Below are positions 1 to 8,600 of a stretch of DNA of 64,000 nt, piece by piece. How positions within the stretch are numbered: the first letter of the stretch is position 1; each line of letters opens with the position of its first letter. The notes below the pieces were generated by a model, which was not told where the DNA came from, searched no databases, and was given only the letters and a program-made list of their open reading frames with translations. The position numbers were made by a program, and so were the translations under genes. Source of the DNA: Dysgonomonas sp. 216 (lineage in GTDB: Bacteria > Bacteroidota > Bacteroidia > Bacteroidales > Dysgonomonadaceae); NCBI RefSeq assembly GCF_010501065.1, contig NZ_QVMM01000003.1, forward strand, positions 156,635-220,634, read 5' to 3'.

Positions 1-1
1 A

Positions 2-175
2 TATGTAGGGTTTATTCATCAGGTAATTCACGACGAGTATCTTGTAAACCACGATGCTCCCGAAGATATAGAATATTACATGTGTGGACCGGGTCCGATG
101 GCTAACGCAGTGAAAGGTATGCTCGACAGCCTTGGTGTTCCACCTGAAATGTTAATGTTCGACGATTTCGGATAA
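2..175 (+). CDS. nqrF: NqrF C-terminus (partial): Na+-translocating NADH:quinone reductase subunit F
   Basis: This is the last 57 residues of a gene that begins before the window. The segment [17 protein letters not shown] followed by a short acidic tail ending in FDDFG is typical of the C-terminal NADH-binding ferredoxin-reductase domain of NqrF; CGPGPM is the conserved nicotinamide-site loop. NqrF oxidises NADH and passes electrons through FAD and a 2Fe-2S centre to the membrane-bound Nqr sodium pump. No other nqr gene is visible here, consistent with nqrF being last in an nqrABCDEF operon. The family call is firm; most of the protein lies outside the window. Confidence 0.85.
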   Translation, partial: YVGFIHQVIHDEYLVNHDAPEDIEYYMCGPGPMANAVKGMLDSLGVPPEMLMFDDFG

Positions 176-260
176 ATAGAAATATCTATTATTAAATACT
201 AACTTGATAAATATGCGTAAGTTTTAATTAACTTGCGCATTATTTTTTACATATTACCTG

Positions 261-965
261 ATGATTAGAAACAATAATATGCACTTAAAGATAACTGAGT
301 GGGCAGAAGAAGACCGTCCTCGCGAAAAGATGCAGATGAAAGGGGCTGCAGCATTGTCGGATGCCGAATTGTTAGCTATATTAATTGGTTCGGGTAATAA
401 AAACGAAACAGCAGTAGAGCTATCTAAGCGTATTTTGCATACCGTAAACAATAACCTTAATTCGCTAGGAAAATTAGATATAAAAGAACTTATCAGTAAC
501 TTTAACGGAATTGGCGAAGCTAAAGCCATAACCATTGCTGCAGCTTTAGAACTTGGTCGCAGGCAAAAAATATCAGAGGCTGAGAAAATTGAAAAGATTG
601 TATGTAGTGTAAATGTTTATAATATATTCCATCCTCTGTTAAGCGATTTAAAGCATGAAGAATTTTGGGTGTTATTATTAGGTAAATCTAATAATATTAT
701 AAAAAAGACATTGATAAACAGAGGAAATGAAAACAGTGTAGGGGTTGATATAAAGCTCATTTTAAAAGAAGCCATAGAAACTTCAGCTTCCGGCATTATA
801 TTGTGCCACAACCATCCGGACAATAATAGCAGTGCGAGTAAAAATGATGATGATATAACATTCCGATTATATAAAGCCGCCGCCCTTATGGATATAGCCT
901 TGCTCGATCATATTATAATTTGTAATGGTACATACTATAGCTACAAGGATAGTGACAAGCTTTAG
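261..965 (+). CDS. radC: RadC family JAB/MPN-domain protein
   Basis: This 234-residue protein has the RadC layout: an N-terminal TEWAEEDRPREK motif and SDAELLAILIGSG segment, a helix-hairpin-helix-like NGIGEAKA stretch near residues 82-89, and a C-terminal JAMM metal site with His183, His185, Ser193 and Asp196 (HNHP, then SKND). The usual HNHPSGDP loop reads HNHPDNNSS here, so the site is slightly divergent. Translation could start at Met1 or at Met7, which lies directly before the conserved region. The cellular role of RadC is unsettled despite its DNA-repair name. It stands alone, converging on cdd across a spacer holding two copies of the 77-bp repeat. Confidence 0.9.
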   Translation: MIRNNNMHLKITEWAEEDRPREKMQMKGAAALSDAELLAILIGSGNKNETAVELSKRILHTVNNNLNSLGKLDIKELISNFNGIGEAKAITIAAALELGRRQKISEAEKIEKIVCSVNVYNIFHPLLSDLKHEEFWVLLLGKSNNIIKKTLINRGNENSVGVDIKLILKEAIETSASGIILCHNHPDNNSSASKNDDDITFRLYKAAALMDIALLDHIIICNGTYYSYKDSDKL

Positions 966-1067
966 CTTTTCGTGTTATTTATATATGCTTTATTTATCTA
1001 TATACAGGAGTTTGATATTGGTAAGCCATAACCAATAAAGTGCAAATATCCGTAAAATGTAAATTTC

Positions 1068-1144
1068 TGTCAGGTATGTCAGGTTTTTCAATTATATACT
1101 TTTTAATGCATTGTGAGCTGTATGAAATTCTATATTTATAGAAT
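1068..1144 (+). repeat. 77-bp paired-motif repeat, copy A
   Basis: Two direct TGTCAGG units (1068-1074 and 1077-1083) are followed by a T-run and, at the far end, the perfect palindrome ATTCTATA-TT-TATAGAAT (1127-1144). The middle of about 40 bases is not shared with other copies, but total length is nearly constant. It lies between the convergent radC and cdd genes. Confidence 0.75.
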
Positions 1145-1255
1145 AAGCGTTCTTTTAAATAACAAATACTGCGTGTGAAAGAAGATTGCTTGTACTACTT
1201 TTTGCAAAGCTAAAAAACGATACCTTTTTAGGGAAAGATCAAAAAAAACAAAACC

Positions 1256-1332
1256 TGTCAGGTGTGTCAGGTTTTAGCAAAAAAACGTATTATGGGCTAT
1301 ATTCAAAGTATTTAATTCTATATATATAGAAT
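1256..1332 (+). repeat. 77-bp paired-motif repeat, copy B
   Basis: TGTCAGG units lie at 1256-1262 and 1265-1271, followed by GTTTT. The perfect 18-bp palindrome ATTCTATAT/ATATAGAAT lies at 1315-1332, two bases from the cdd stop codon. Length is exactly that of copy A and orientation is the same, 188 bases downstream. Confidence 0.75.
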
Positions 1333-1334
1333 AC

Positions 1335-1814
1335 TTATAGTTTTTCGTTACTAAAATGTAGAGGTAATAAAGCTTTTACCGATTCTACTTCGTATACTTT
1401 ATCTTTAGCACACATTAGTATTCTTATATTATTCTTATAACGATTTTCAGTTTCCAGTATAACTTGTCTGCATGCTCCGCAAGGCGAACATATATCATCA
1501 GTGAATCCACTATTATTTCGGGCTATAATAGCAATCGTTTTAACCGATTTATCGGGATGCAGAGCTCCTGCCTGAAATATAGCTACACGCTCGGCACATA
1601 AGCCTGACGGATATGCAGCATTTTCCTGATTATTACCTATTATAATAGTGCTATCTTCCAACATTATAGCAGCACCCACAAAATAATTAGAATATGGGGC
1701 ATAGGCCTTTTCTGTAGCCTGACGGGCACAGTCAATCAGCATCCTGTCTTCATCACTCAGTTCGTCGAAAGAGTATGATTTAATATAAGTTACAATATCA
1801 AAACTATTCATCAA
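1335..1814 (-). CDS. cdd: Cytidine deaminase
   Basis: This 159-residue protein matches the zinc-dependent homotetrameric cytidine deaminases that convert cytidine and deoxycytidine to uridine and deoxyuridine in pyrimidine salvage. The ENAAYPSGLCAERVAIF block carries zinc ligand Cys73 and catalytic Glu75, and the SPCGACRQ block carries Cys112 and Cys115. Length fits the short tetrameric class with a small N-terminal extension. It is monocistronic and divergent from the glucosaminidase gene; only about 78 bases separate the two starts, so the promoters must be closely packed. Confidence 0.93.
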   Translation of the reverse strand: MMNSFDIVTYIKSYSFDELSDEDRMLIDCARQATEKAYAPYSNYFVGAAIMLEDSTIIIGNNQENAAYPSGLCAERVAIFQAGALHPDKSVKTIAIIARNNSGFTDDICSPCGACRQVILETENRYKNNIRILMCAKDKVYEVESVKALLPLHFSNEKL

Positions 1815-1825
1815 TTCAAAATGCT

Positions 1826-1833
1826 TATATTTG
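1826..1833 (+). promoter_or_regulatory. Bacteroidetes -7 box TATATTTG for the glucosaminidase gene
   Basis: TATATTTG fits TAnnTTTG and lies 59 bases before the ATG at 1893. No clear TTG is seen about 20 bases upstream, so the call rests on the -7 element alone. Confidence 0.45.
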
Positions 1834-1892
1834 TAACTTTAAAGATAGGAGATAAAAACAAAAAAATGTAAGGTTAAACCTTTTTTTAGAGT

Positions 1893-2807
1893 ATGAAACG
1901 ACAAATATTTAAGAGTTGTATTTTGTTATTAATGATATTAGGTGTAAGTGTTATAACAAAAGTAAGTGCTCAGCAACAGAATCAACATTATAGATCGTAC
2001 ATAAACAAGTATGCTAGTTTGGCGTCGGAACACAGGAATAATTATAATATTCCGGTAAGTATAAAATTAGCTCAAGCTATATTAGAAACAGGTGGAGGAC
2101 GTAGCGACTTGGCATCGAAATATAATAATCATTTCGGGATCAAATGCAACAAAGACTGGACTGGCCGTTGTATAACAAAATCGGATGATCGTCCCGATGA
2201 TAAATTTAGGGTATACAATAATGCCAAGGAATCGTACGAAGATCATTCCATCTTTTTATTAAAACCTCGTTATAAAAAATTATTTGATCTTAAAACAACA
2301 GACTATAAAGGATGGGCTCATGGACTTAAAGAATGTGGTTATGCCACAGATCCGCGATACCCCGATAAGCTTATAACAATTATTGAGGAATATAAGCTAT
2401 ATGAATATGATAGAGGAAAAGTTATAACACATTCGTCTTCGGGTACAAATAGAAATACCGGACGACACCAACCCATTATTATGAATGGCATGGCATGTGT
2501 TGTTATTAAAGATAATAATACTACGATTGAAGAAATAGCTAAAGACTTTAATTTTAAAGCAAAGGATTTAAGAAAATGGAATGATATTTTTAGCCCGGCT
2601 AAACAGCTTAAAGCTGGAGATATTGTTTATTTTAAGGGTAAAAAATCGAAAGCAGATAAGCCGTTTTATGTGCATGCAATACAATCAGGCGAGTCGTTAC
2701 ACGATATTTCTCAAAAATATGGAGTTACGGTAAAAAGCTTGTATAAAATGAATAACTATAAAGATAGCCATATGCCCAAAGTTGGGGATACTGTAAGACT
2801 CAGATAA
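1893..2807 (+). CDS. Exported glucosaminidase-domain protein with LysM repeats
   Basis: A signal peptide (residues 1-26, ending KVSAQ) leads into a glucosaminidase domain at roughly residues 35-170, recognised by SIKLAQAILETGGGRSDLA and the NNHFGIKC motif; the Glu in AILETG is the expected catalytic acid. Two C-terminal LysM-type modules follow: a degenerate one at about 195-250 and a clear one starting YVHAIQSGESLHDISQKYGV. The enzyme probably cleaves N-acetylglucosaminyl bonds in peptidoglycan, with LysM holding it to the glycan. Family members act in septum cleavage or wall turnover; which applies here cannot be told. It appears to be a single gene. Confidence 0.88.
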   Translation: MKRQIFKSCILLLMILGVSVITKVSAQQQNQHYRSYINKYASLASEHRNNYNIPVSIKLAQAILETGGGRSDLASKYNNHFGIKCNKDWTGRCITKSDDRPDDKFRVYNNAKESYEDHSIFLLKPRYKKLFDLKTTDYKGWAHGLKECGYATDPRYPDKLITIIEEYKLYEYDRGKVITHSSSGTNRNTGRHQPIIMNGMACVVIKDNNTTIEEIAKDFNFKAKDLRKWNDIFSPAKQLKAGDIVYFKGKKSKADKPFYVHAIQSGESLHDISQKYGVTVKSLYKMNNYKDSHMPKVGDTVRLR

Positions 2808-2840
2808 AAAAATAATTAATAGAAAAGAATAACATCTTTT

Positions 2841-2880
2841 CCGTGTAGCTTAGGATTAACCACGTAAAAAACAAAGAAGA
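2841..2880 (+). promoter_or_regulatory. Candidate preQ1-I riboswitch in the queC leader
   Basis: A CCGTG/CACG stem (2841-2845 with 2861-2864) encloses a loop ending TTAAC, and is followed directly by the A-rich tail TAAAAAACAAAG that runs to the ATG of queC. A short hairpin with a C-rich 3' arm and an A-rich pseudoknot tail overlapping the start region is the architecture of small class-I preQ1 aptamers, and preQ1 lies downstream of this operon's products. Identification is by eye; the loop is longer than in the best-known examples. Confidence 0.45.
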
Positions 2881-3546
2881 ATGAAACCAAACAATTCAGC
2901 CTTAGTGCTATTTTCGGGAGGACAAGATTCTACAACTTGCTTATATTGGGCATTGAAGAAATTTTCGTCCGTCCGTACATTATGTTTTACTTACGGACAA
3001 CGACACTCGAAAGAAGTTGAGATTGCCCAAAGTATAGCCGAAAAAGAAAATGTTCCTTTTCAGTTGTTAGATGCTTCTATCATCAGTCAACTATCAACAA
3101 ATTCTCTGACAGATGAGTCTGTTCTAATGGATAAAGAGAAACCGGAAGATTCGTATCCAAATACTTTTGTACCGGGTCGTAATTTATTATTTCTGACCTT
3201 TGCTGCTGTTATAGCACGTAGCCATAATATGCAACATATTGTAACCGGTGTGTCGGAAGCCGATTACAGCGGATATCCCGACTGTCGCGACACTTTTGTT
3301 ATGTCTGCTAATACAAGCATCAATTTAGCAATGGACGAGCATTTCATAATACACACACCATTAATGTATCTGGATAAAGCCGCTACATGGGAGTTGGCTG
3401 ACAACTTAGGTGCTTTTGATATTATAAAAAATGAAACTCTCACTTGTTATAATGGCATTCCGGCTGACGGATGCGGAGAATGCCCCTCTTGTTTGTTGCG
3501 AAGAAAGGGATTGGAGGAGTATCTTAAACGTAGAAATAAAAAGTAA
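2881..3546 (+). CDS. queC: 7-cyano-7-deazaguanine (preQ0) synthase
   Basis: This 221-residue ATP-dependent enzyme converts 7-carboxy-7-deazaguanine and ammonia to preQ0 in queuosine biosynthesis. The N-terminal PP-loop [10 protein letters not shown] (residues 11-20) binds [12 protein letters not shown] and [12 protein letters not shown] are signature blocks, and the C-terminal CYNG...CGECPSC cysteines form the zinc site. It is followed 15 bases later by queF, the next enzyme of the pathway, so the two form an operon. The leader holds a possible preQ1 aptamer that would provide feedback. Confidence 0.96.
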   Translation: MKPNNSALVLFSGGQDSTTCLYWALKKFSSVRTLCFTYGQRHSKEVEIAQSIAEKENVPFQLLDASIISQLSTNSLTDESVLMDKEKPEDSYPNTFVPGRNLLFLTFAAVIARSHNMQHIVTGVSEADYSGYPDCRDTFVMSANTSINLAMDEHFIIHTPLMYLDKAATWELADNLGAFDIIKNETLTCYNGIPADGCGECPSCLLRRKGLEEYLKRRNKK

Positions 3547-3561
3547 TAATTTATCTATAAT

Positions 3562-4017
3562 ATGAAAATAGAAGGATTAAGCCATCTTGGAGGCAAAACC
3601 GAATATAAAGATGATTATGCACCGGAAGTGCTGGAAGCGTTCGATAATAAGCATCCTGAGAATGATTATTGGGTAACATTTAATTGTCCGGAATTTACCA
3701 GCCTTTGTCCGATAACAGGTCAACCGGATTTTGCGACTATCCATATTAACTATCTGCCGGATATTAAAATGGTCGAAAGTAAAAGCCTAAAATTATATTT
3801 ATTCAGTTTTCGTAATCATGGAGCGTTTCATGAGGATTGTGTGAATATCATAATGAAAGATCTTATAAAACTGATGAATCCTAAATATATCGAAGTTATA
3901 GGAATATTTACTCCACGAGGGGGAATCAGTATTTATCCTTATTGTAATTATGGACGCTTGGGCACAGAGTATGAAGATATGGCCAAAACTCGCCTTATAA
4001 ATCGTAATCTGCAGTAA
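3562..4017 (+). CDS. queF: NADPH-dependent preQ0 reductase
   Basis: This 151-residue protein belongs to the short, unimodular QueF class that reduces the nitrile of preQ0 to the amine preQ1. Cys49 in [11 protein letters not shown] is the expected nucleophile forming the thioimide adduct, Asp56 follows in the same block, and [15 protein letters not shown] is the QueF-specific substrate motif. It is the second gene of the queC-queF pair. Other queuosine genes (queD, queE, tgt, queA) are not in the window. Confidence 0.96.
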   Translation: MKIEGLSHLGGKTEYKDDYAPEVLEAFDNKHPENDYWVTFNCPEFTSLCPITGQPDFATIHINYLPDIKMVESKSLKLYLFSFRNHGAFHEDCVNIIMKDLIKLMNPKYIEVIGIFTPRGGISIYPYCNYGRLGTEYEDMAKTRLINRNLQ

Positions 4018-4044
4018 AACACATAAAAGTTTACTGTCAAAATA

Positions 4045-4075
4045 TTGGAATTAAAACATAATTATATTACTTTTG
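4045..4075 (+). promoter_or_regulatory. Promoter of tRNA-Pro(GGG)
   Basis: TTG at 4045-4047 and TACTTTTG at 4068-4075 are 20 bases apart, matching the Bacteroidetes housekeeping consensus. The mature tRNA begins ten bases after the -7 box. Confidence 0.7.
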
Positions 4076-4085
4076 CACACGCATT

Positions 4086-4159
4086 CGGGATGTAGCTCAG
4101 CCCGGTAGAGTACGCGTCTGGGGGGCGTGTGGTCGCAGGTTCAAATCCTGTCATCCCGA
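4086..4159 (+). tRNA. tRNA-Pro (anticodon GGG)
   Basis: A 74-nt cloverleaf folds completely: acceptor CGGGATG/CATCCCG, D-arm GCTC/GAGT, anticodon stem CGCGT/GCGTG with loop CTGGGGG, and T-arm GCAGG/CCTGT around TTCAAAT. Anticodon bases 34-36 read GGG (proline codons CCC/CCU). The discriminator is A and CCA is not encoded. The anticodon stem contains two G-U pairs. Confidence 0.95.
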
Positions 4160-4171
4160 CGAATGAATATT

Positions 4172-4204
4172 AAAGACTTACAGATAAATTCTGTAAGTCT
4201 TTTT
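4172..4204 (+). terminator. Intrinsic terminator after tRNA-Pro(GGG)
   Basis: AAAGACTTACAG (4172-4183) pairs perfectly with CTGTAAGTCTTT (4191-4202) across a 7-base loop, followed by T residues. Confidence 0.8.
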
Positions 4205-4240
4205 AGTTATAGTATAAATTTGTTCCTATAAATCCAAATT

Positions 4241-4644
4241 TCAAACCAAACATAACAGCTTGTCATCTGTACTTTTATCCCCTATTGAATGAGAAAGCCC
4301 AACAATAACACCTTCTCCTACAATTGCAGAAACAACTGTTGAGCCATTCGGGTCACTATGATTTGCTTCCCAAATAAATAGTTTGTGTACCTCACATTAA
4401 ATATATTTTTCCATGTACCTTTAGAATTTGTTCGTTTTTGCATAGAAGAAATATTAAAAGTCACGCCTTTACAGCTATAATCACGATCAAAAGTGATACC
4501 ATTTCCAAGAATATTATACCATTTTTTTCCTATTACTACAGTTTTCATTAATGTCAACTGCTCAATTGCCAACGAGCTTATTCTTTGTCTTATATTTGTA
4601 CATCCCGTTACACTAAATATAAAGAAAAATATTACACTATACAC
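4241..4644 (-). pseudogene. Frameshifted small lipoprotein gene
   Basis: From a GTG at 4644 (MYSVIFFFIFSVTGC) the reading frame has a lipoprotein signal with a plausible lipobox Cys15 and stays open to 4318, but its last part looks non-coding. A second frame reads convincingly to a stop at 4241-4243 (EANHSDPNGS, then GEGVIVGLSHSIGD). Joining them needs one extra base between about 4345 and 4405; the CCC run at 4369-4371 is a good candidate. The GTG overlaps the stop of the preceding small gene, suggesting translational coupling. The family is not recognised. Position behind the RHS immunity gene suggests a former immunity or accessory lipoprotein. Confidence 0.45.
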
Positions 4645-4921
4645 TTTTCAATTCTTTTATTACTTGTTCGCCAATTGTTGTAATATTTGCATCGTTAGTT
4701 ATATTCTCTCCTTGAATATCTTTCTATATATAAACTGTCTTTTAAACTATATATAGTTGTTGTGTAAAGATTTTCTTTCTCTTTTCTTATTTCATATTTG
4801 GAGTTAGTAGCGTTATATCCAATTATAAATGGTAATGATTTATTATTTTTGTCCCATATGTAGCCCCCAAAAGAGTGATGATAAGTAAAAAAATGATTCC
4901 TAAAAGTATTTCCTTTTTCAT
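4637..4921 (-). pseudogene. Frameshifted small membrane-anchored protein gene
   Basis: ATG at 4921 opens with a basic start and one hydrophobic helix (MKKEILLGIIFLLIITLLG). Coding-like sequence then moves to another frame at the GGGGG tract (4864-4868) and reads through SLPFIIGYNATNSKYEI. It returns to the first frame near 4725 and ends as ITTIGEQVIKELKSV at the stop 4637-4639. One added G in the tract and one removed A in GAAAG would give a protein of about 95 residues. The function is unknown. It lies about 30 bases after the immunity-like gene and overlaps the next gene's start. The pattern is that of a recently decayed gene, or sequencing error in homopolymers. Confidence 0.45.
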
Positions 4922-4951
4922 ATAAACTGTATTTTTCGTAAATAATGAGCT

Positions 4952-5656
4952 CTAATTATCAATCAATAACTTAATATAAGATAGAATCTCCTCGCATTTT
5001 TCTTTTTCGATGAAAAATTGCCATGATAACTCTTGATCTCCACCATCACCTCCTTCTCTAATAATAATATTATTACTTCCTGAGTATATCTTGCATAATT
5101 CAATGTAATTAATGACTCCATTGCTTTGATCTACAATATTATCTGTTATATATTCAACATTCTGATGTAGTAAAAGATTTTTGTCAGAAAGTATTATCAA
5201 ATTATTACTCCTATAAGATAATGCTCCTATGAGATAATCAATATTAGATGGTGTAACTTTAGCCAGACCTGCAATAATAGTATAATTTTCTTCTACGTTT
5301 ATTTCTGTTTCTATATAATCATTAATATTTAAACTCCTAGAGAAGACTCCTTTATAACTTCGAATCTTACTTTTTTGCTTTTTATCACTTACACTATATA
5401 AATATATGAACTGATTTGTTAGCCTTGAAAATAAATATTTATTCAAAAAGGAATTGTAATTAATTAAAAGTCTATTATATAAATCATTATTGCCGTGTGT
5501 CCCTTCAAATATGATTTCTATAATATTATAATTAATCAAAAAACTTTTATCTGTTTCTTGATTAATATTAAAGCATTCATCTCTATTCCAAGCATTAATT
5601 CTTAATGAATCTTTTATTAAATCGGTATATATAGAAATAGAAATATTATTGGTCAT
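4952..5656 (-). CDS. Putative immunity protein for the RHS toxin
   Basis: This 234-residue soluble protein has no signal peptide, no membrane helix and no recognised family motif; it is rich in Ile, Asn and Tyr. Its ATG (5654-5656) lies inside the end of the upstream RHS toxin gene, an 11-base overlap in the same direction. A small cytoplasmic protein immediately after a polymorphic toxin is the standard place for cognate immunity, so the role is inferred from position only. The sequence is very AT-rich even for this genome, as often seen in toxin-immunity cassettes. The C-terminal EKEKCEEILSYIKLLID is probably helical. Confidence 0.55.
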   Translation of the reverse strand: MTNNISISIYTDLIKDSLRINAWNRDECFNINQETDKSFLINYNIIEIIFEGTHGNNDLYNRLLINYNSFLNKYLFSRLTNQFIYLYSVSDKKQKSKIRSYKGVFSRSLNINDYIETEINVEENYTIIAGLAKVTPSNIDYLIGALSYRSNNLIILSDKNLLLHQNVEYITDNIVDQSNGVINYIELCKIYSGSNNIIIREGGDGGDQELSWQFFIEKEKCEEILSYIKLLIDN

Positions 5657-8600
5657 AATTATGATGTTGTTTTAATTTATCTGTTTTTTCTTCTATTTTT
5701 CCTGCATTATAATGTTTTCCTTGTGAACCTCCATCTGGATATTTTACAGGATTATCCTTTCTTATTAAAACTTTTTCCCCTTTACTATTTGTGTATTCAT
5801 ATTGCTTTAGAGGCTTCCCTGTATTTTTATCTCGAACGATGCTTGTTTTATCAGGTTGTTGACTACGCGGAATTCCATTTTGATCTTTAGCATTTCGTAG
5901 AGCCTCCCGACTTGTTTTATTAGTTGTACTATTTGCTCCATCAAACAAATTAAATGCATTCTTATCTAGTTTCTTTACAGCATTTCCTCCTACTGCGGGT
6001 ATCAACAAACCACTCTTTGCTGCATCAACGTCTTCGAAAGTTGCAGGACTAAAACTAATTCCGATGTTATATACTCCGTTAGATTCAATAGAGAATTTTG
6101 CTGGAGCCCCCGTTAATGCTGTTATTAATATAAATGCATCTTGCAAATCCGAATTATTTATTGCGCCAATCATAGTATTTGCCACTCCTTGGTTAAGGGC
6201 AGGACCTCCAATTATAACTTGTCTGCCATCAGGGTCAATATATTTTACAGGATTATTCAAACAATAGGTGTAGGGGCTAATGCTGTAATACTTTTCAGCC
6301 AACGGATCAATAACATGCCATCGAGCAAGGGTTGGGTCGTACATACGAGCTCCGTAATCGAGGAAGTTTTGCCCATGCATGGTTTTTACCTGTTTTCCGT
6401 TAAAGCGCTCCAATGTATTGGAATTGTTTTTATAACTAAATTCAACCCCAAACGGATAATAGTGCCTCAGCGATTTTACGTTGGCAGCAGTCGCTGCTAA
6501 GTCGTATTCTGCCCTTACGCTTCCCAAATGGTCTTTTATGTATGCTAAATGCCTCACTTTCTTCGATACTATATTAAAGGTTCCTTCTTCGGTATAAGTT
6601 TTTTGAAGGTTTGCCAGTCCGCTACCACTTTTGTTGTATATTTTATTACCTACATAATACCTGTACGATGTAAATCGGATGTTATCGGATGTAAGTTCCA
6701 CTAAACTACCCATTGGCACAGATGTTCCCTTGGCTGTAAGTTCCTGTTCGTAAAGCAACGTCCCTGTTGCATCGTATACGTATTCGGCTACGTGCCCTTC
6801 TTCCATCTGCAGCTTATATGGTAAATTTAAATAATTATACTTTATTTTACTAATTCTTTTATTATAATCGGTCACCATATTTCCGTTTTTGTCGTATAAA
6901 TATTCAGTGCCGAGGCTTGCCCTGTCCGTGAAAAACATGGTATTGTAGGTTGCTGTATTCCGCTCCCCATCGTCAACAGCCTGGAGTTGATTTCCATTGT
7001 ATCTATATTGGAGCAGGTCGGGTGTAACAGTTTCATTCCACGACGGAGCATTCAGTGTATATGTTCTTTTCAGATCGGTTATATTCCCATGTTTATCGTA
7101 CGACAAGCTTTCGTTAAATTCGTCCATGTTTACACCATTGGTATATTTATCAATCCGGTGGAAACGCGATTCTTTCAAGCGTCCAAGGTTATCGTAGTCG
7201 TAGGTATAACCATATCCATAATTATTCCCTATTCCATCTGTTTCGAATCCGTAAGAAACAGCCGATATATTACCATTATAATATGCTTTTTTAGAACCAA
7301 TCAGCGGATAGGTGTTCTCGGTATTATAAGCTATATTTTGCCTGAATAGGCTATTTCCTGCATATGTAAGCCAGCCTCTTATGTTGTACAAATATTGTGT
7401 ATTGAATTTAGCATTGTATATTTCCTTTGTTTGAAGCTGTCCGTGCTCGTTGTATTTCATTTCAGACATAACGATTGGTGTTTCGTTATTTACCTGATAG
7501 TTGGTTTTTATGAGGCGCCCTACATGGTCGTACTCGTAAACATATTTTTCCGAAGTGCTTGCGACTCCCGGAATGGTATCAAAAACTGTACGTTTGTTTA
7601 CATGCCCAACTTTATTACGCTCAAATTTTTCGATTGTGAGCCCGTTCAAAAGATGATAAGTCATTTTTACATCGGGTTCGTCCGAAGTCTCGTCATACGT
7701 AAATGCTTTATAAATATTTCGTGGGGTATCTTCCAATGTTTCTATCCGTTGCCCTGTTGGTTTTAATGCAGCAATGATAAACTCCTTTTTATAGCGGGAT
7801 TCTTGTGCTATATATGTCCTGAGTAATTCTGGAAACTGAGCAGATTGAGTATAATTATAGTTGTCGTAATAGTTTACTATCAACGACCGTGTATTATTTA
7901 TCTGATCCGATGCCGGATAACTTCGCCATGTATACATGTCTCGGCTACTAGTGCTGAATTCTTCATAAACGACCGAATTTGCATCTACTGCCGATTGCAT
8001 TTGAGCCCATGTTGCGCTTTTGTTTAATACACCTTCTATCACTATCCGACCGAATGCGTCATATTTATAAAATGTCCATTTATTTTCGATACGCTGATTT
8101 CCGTTTTGTTGCATTCTGAGTCTGTCGGCTTTGTCATATACATAATATGTCCAATCGCATCCAGGCCAACGACTAGCTATACAACGGTTTCGGCTGTCAT
8201 AGGTATATGAATAGCAATACCCATGTACTTTTTTATCTTCTTCGTTTATCCATGTTCCATAATTGCTTGTTTTAGATGCTATATAATCGCTCGCCATTGG
8301 AGGGAGTACATAACGCAAATTACCATAAATATCATAAACATAATATGTATCGTATTTTTTTTCTTCATTAATCTGCCTGCTTAAAAGCAATTGCTTGGAA
8401 GAATTATAAAAAGTATACGAAATATTATTGTCCTCGTCTGTTGTTTTTATAACGTTTAGTGTACCTTCCAAATATTCGTCAAGTCCTTGCCCAGCCTGTC
8501 CGGCAAGTTTAACCTGACCCCAAATAAGTTTTGAGTCACTAGCCTCAAACCATAGACATTTTAAGTTGGCATCGTTGCTCCAATTTAATGTTTTTTCGGT

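Noticed and set aside
4493..4756. Plus-strand open frame MIPFPRILYHFFPI...
   Set aside because: It opposes the better-supported frameshifted lipoprotein and membrane-anchor frames; residues are Phe/Ile-rich as expected from AT-rich antisense.
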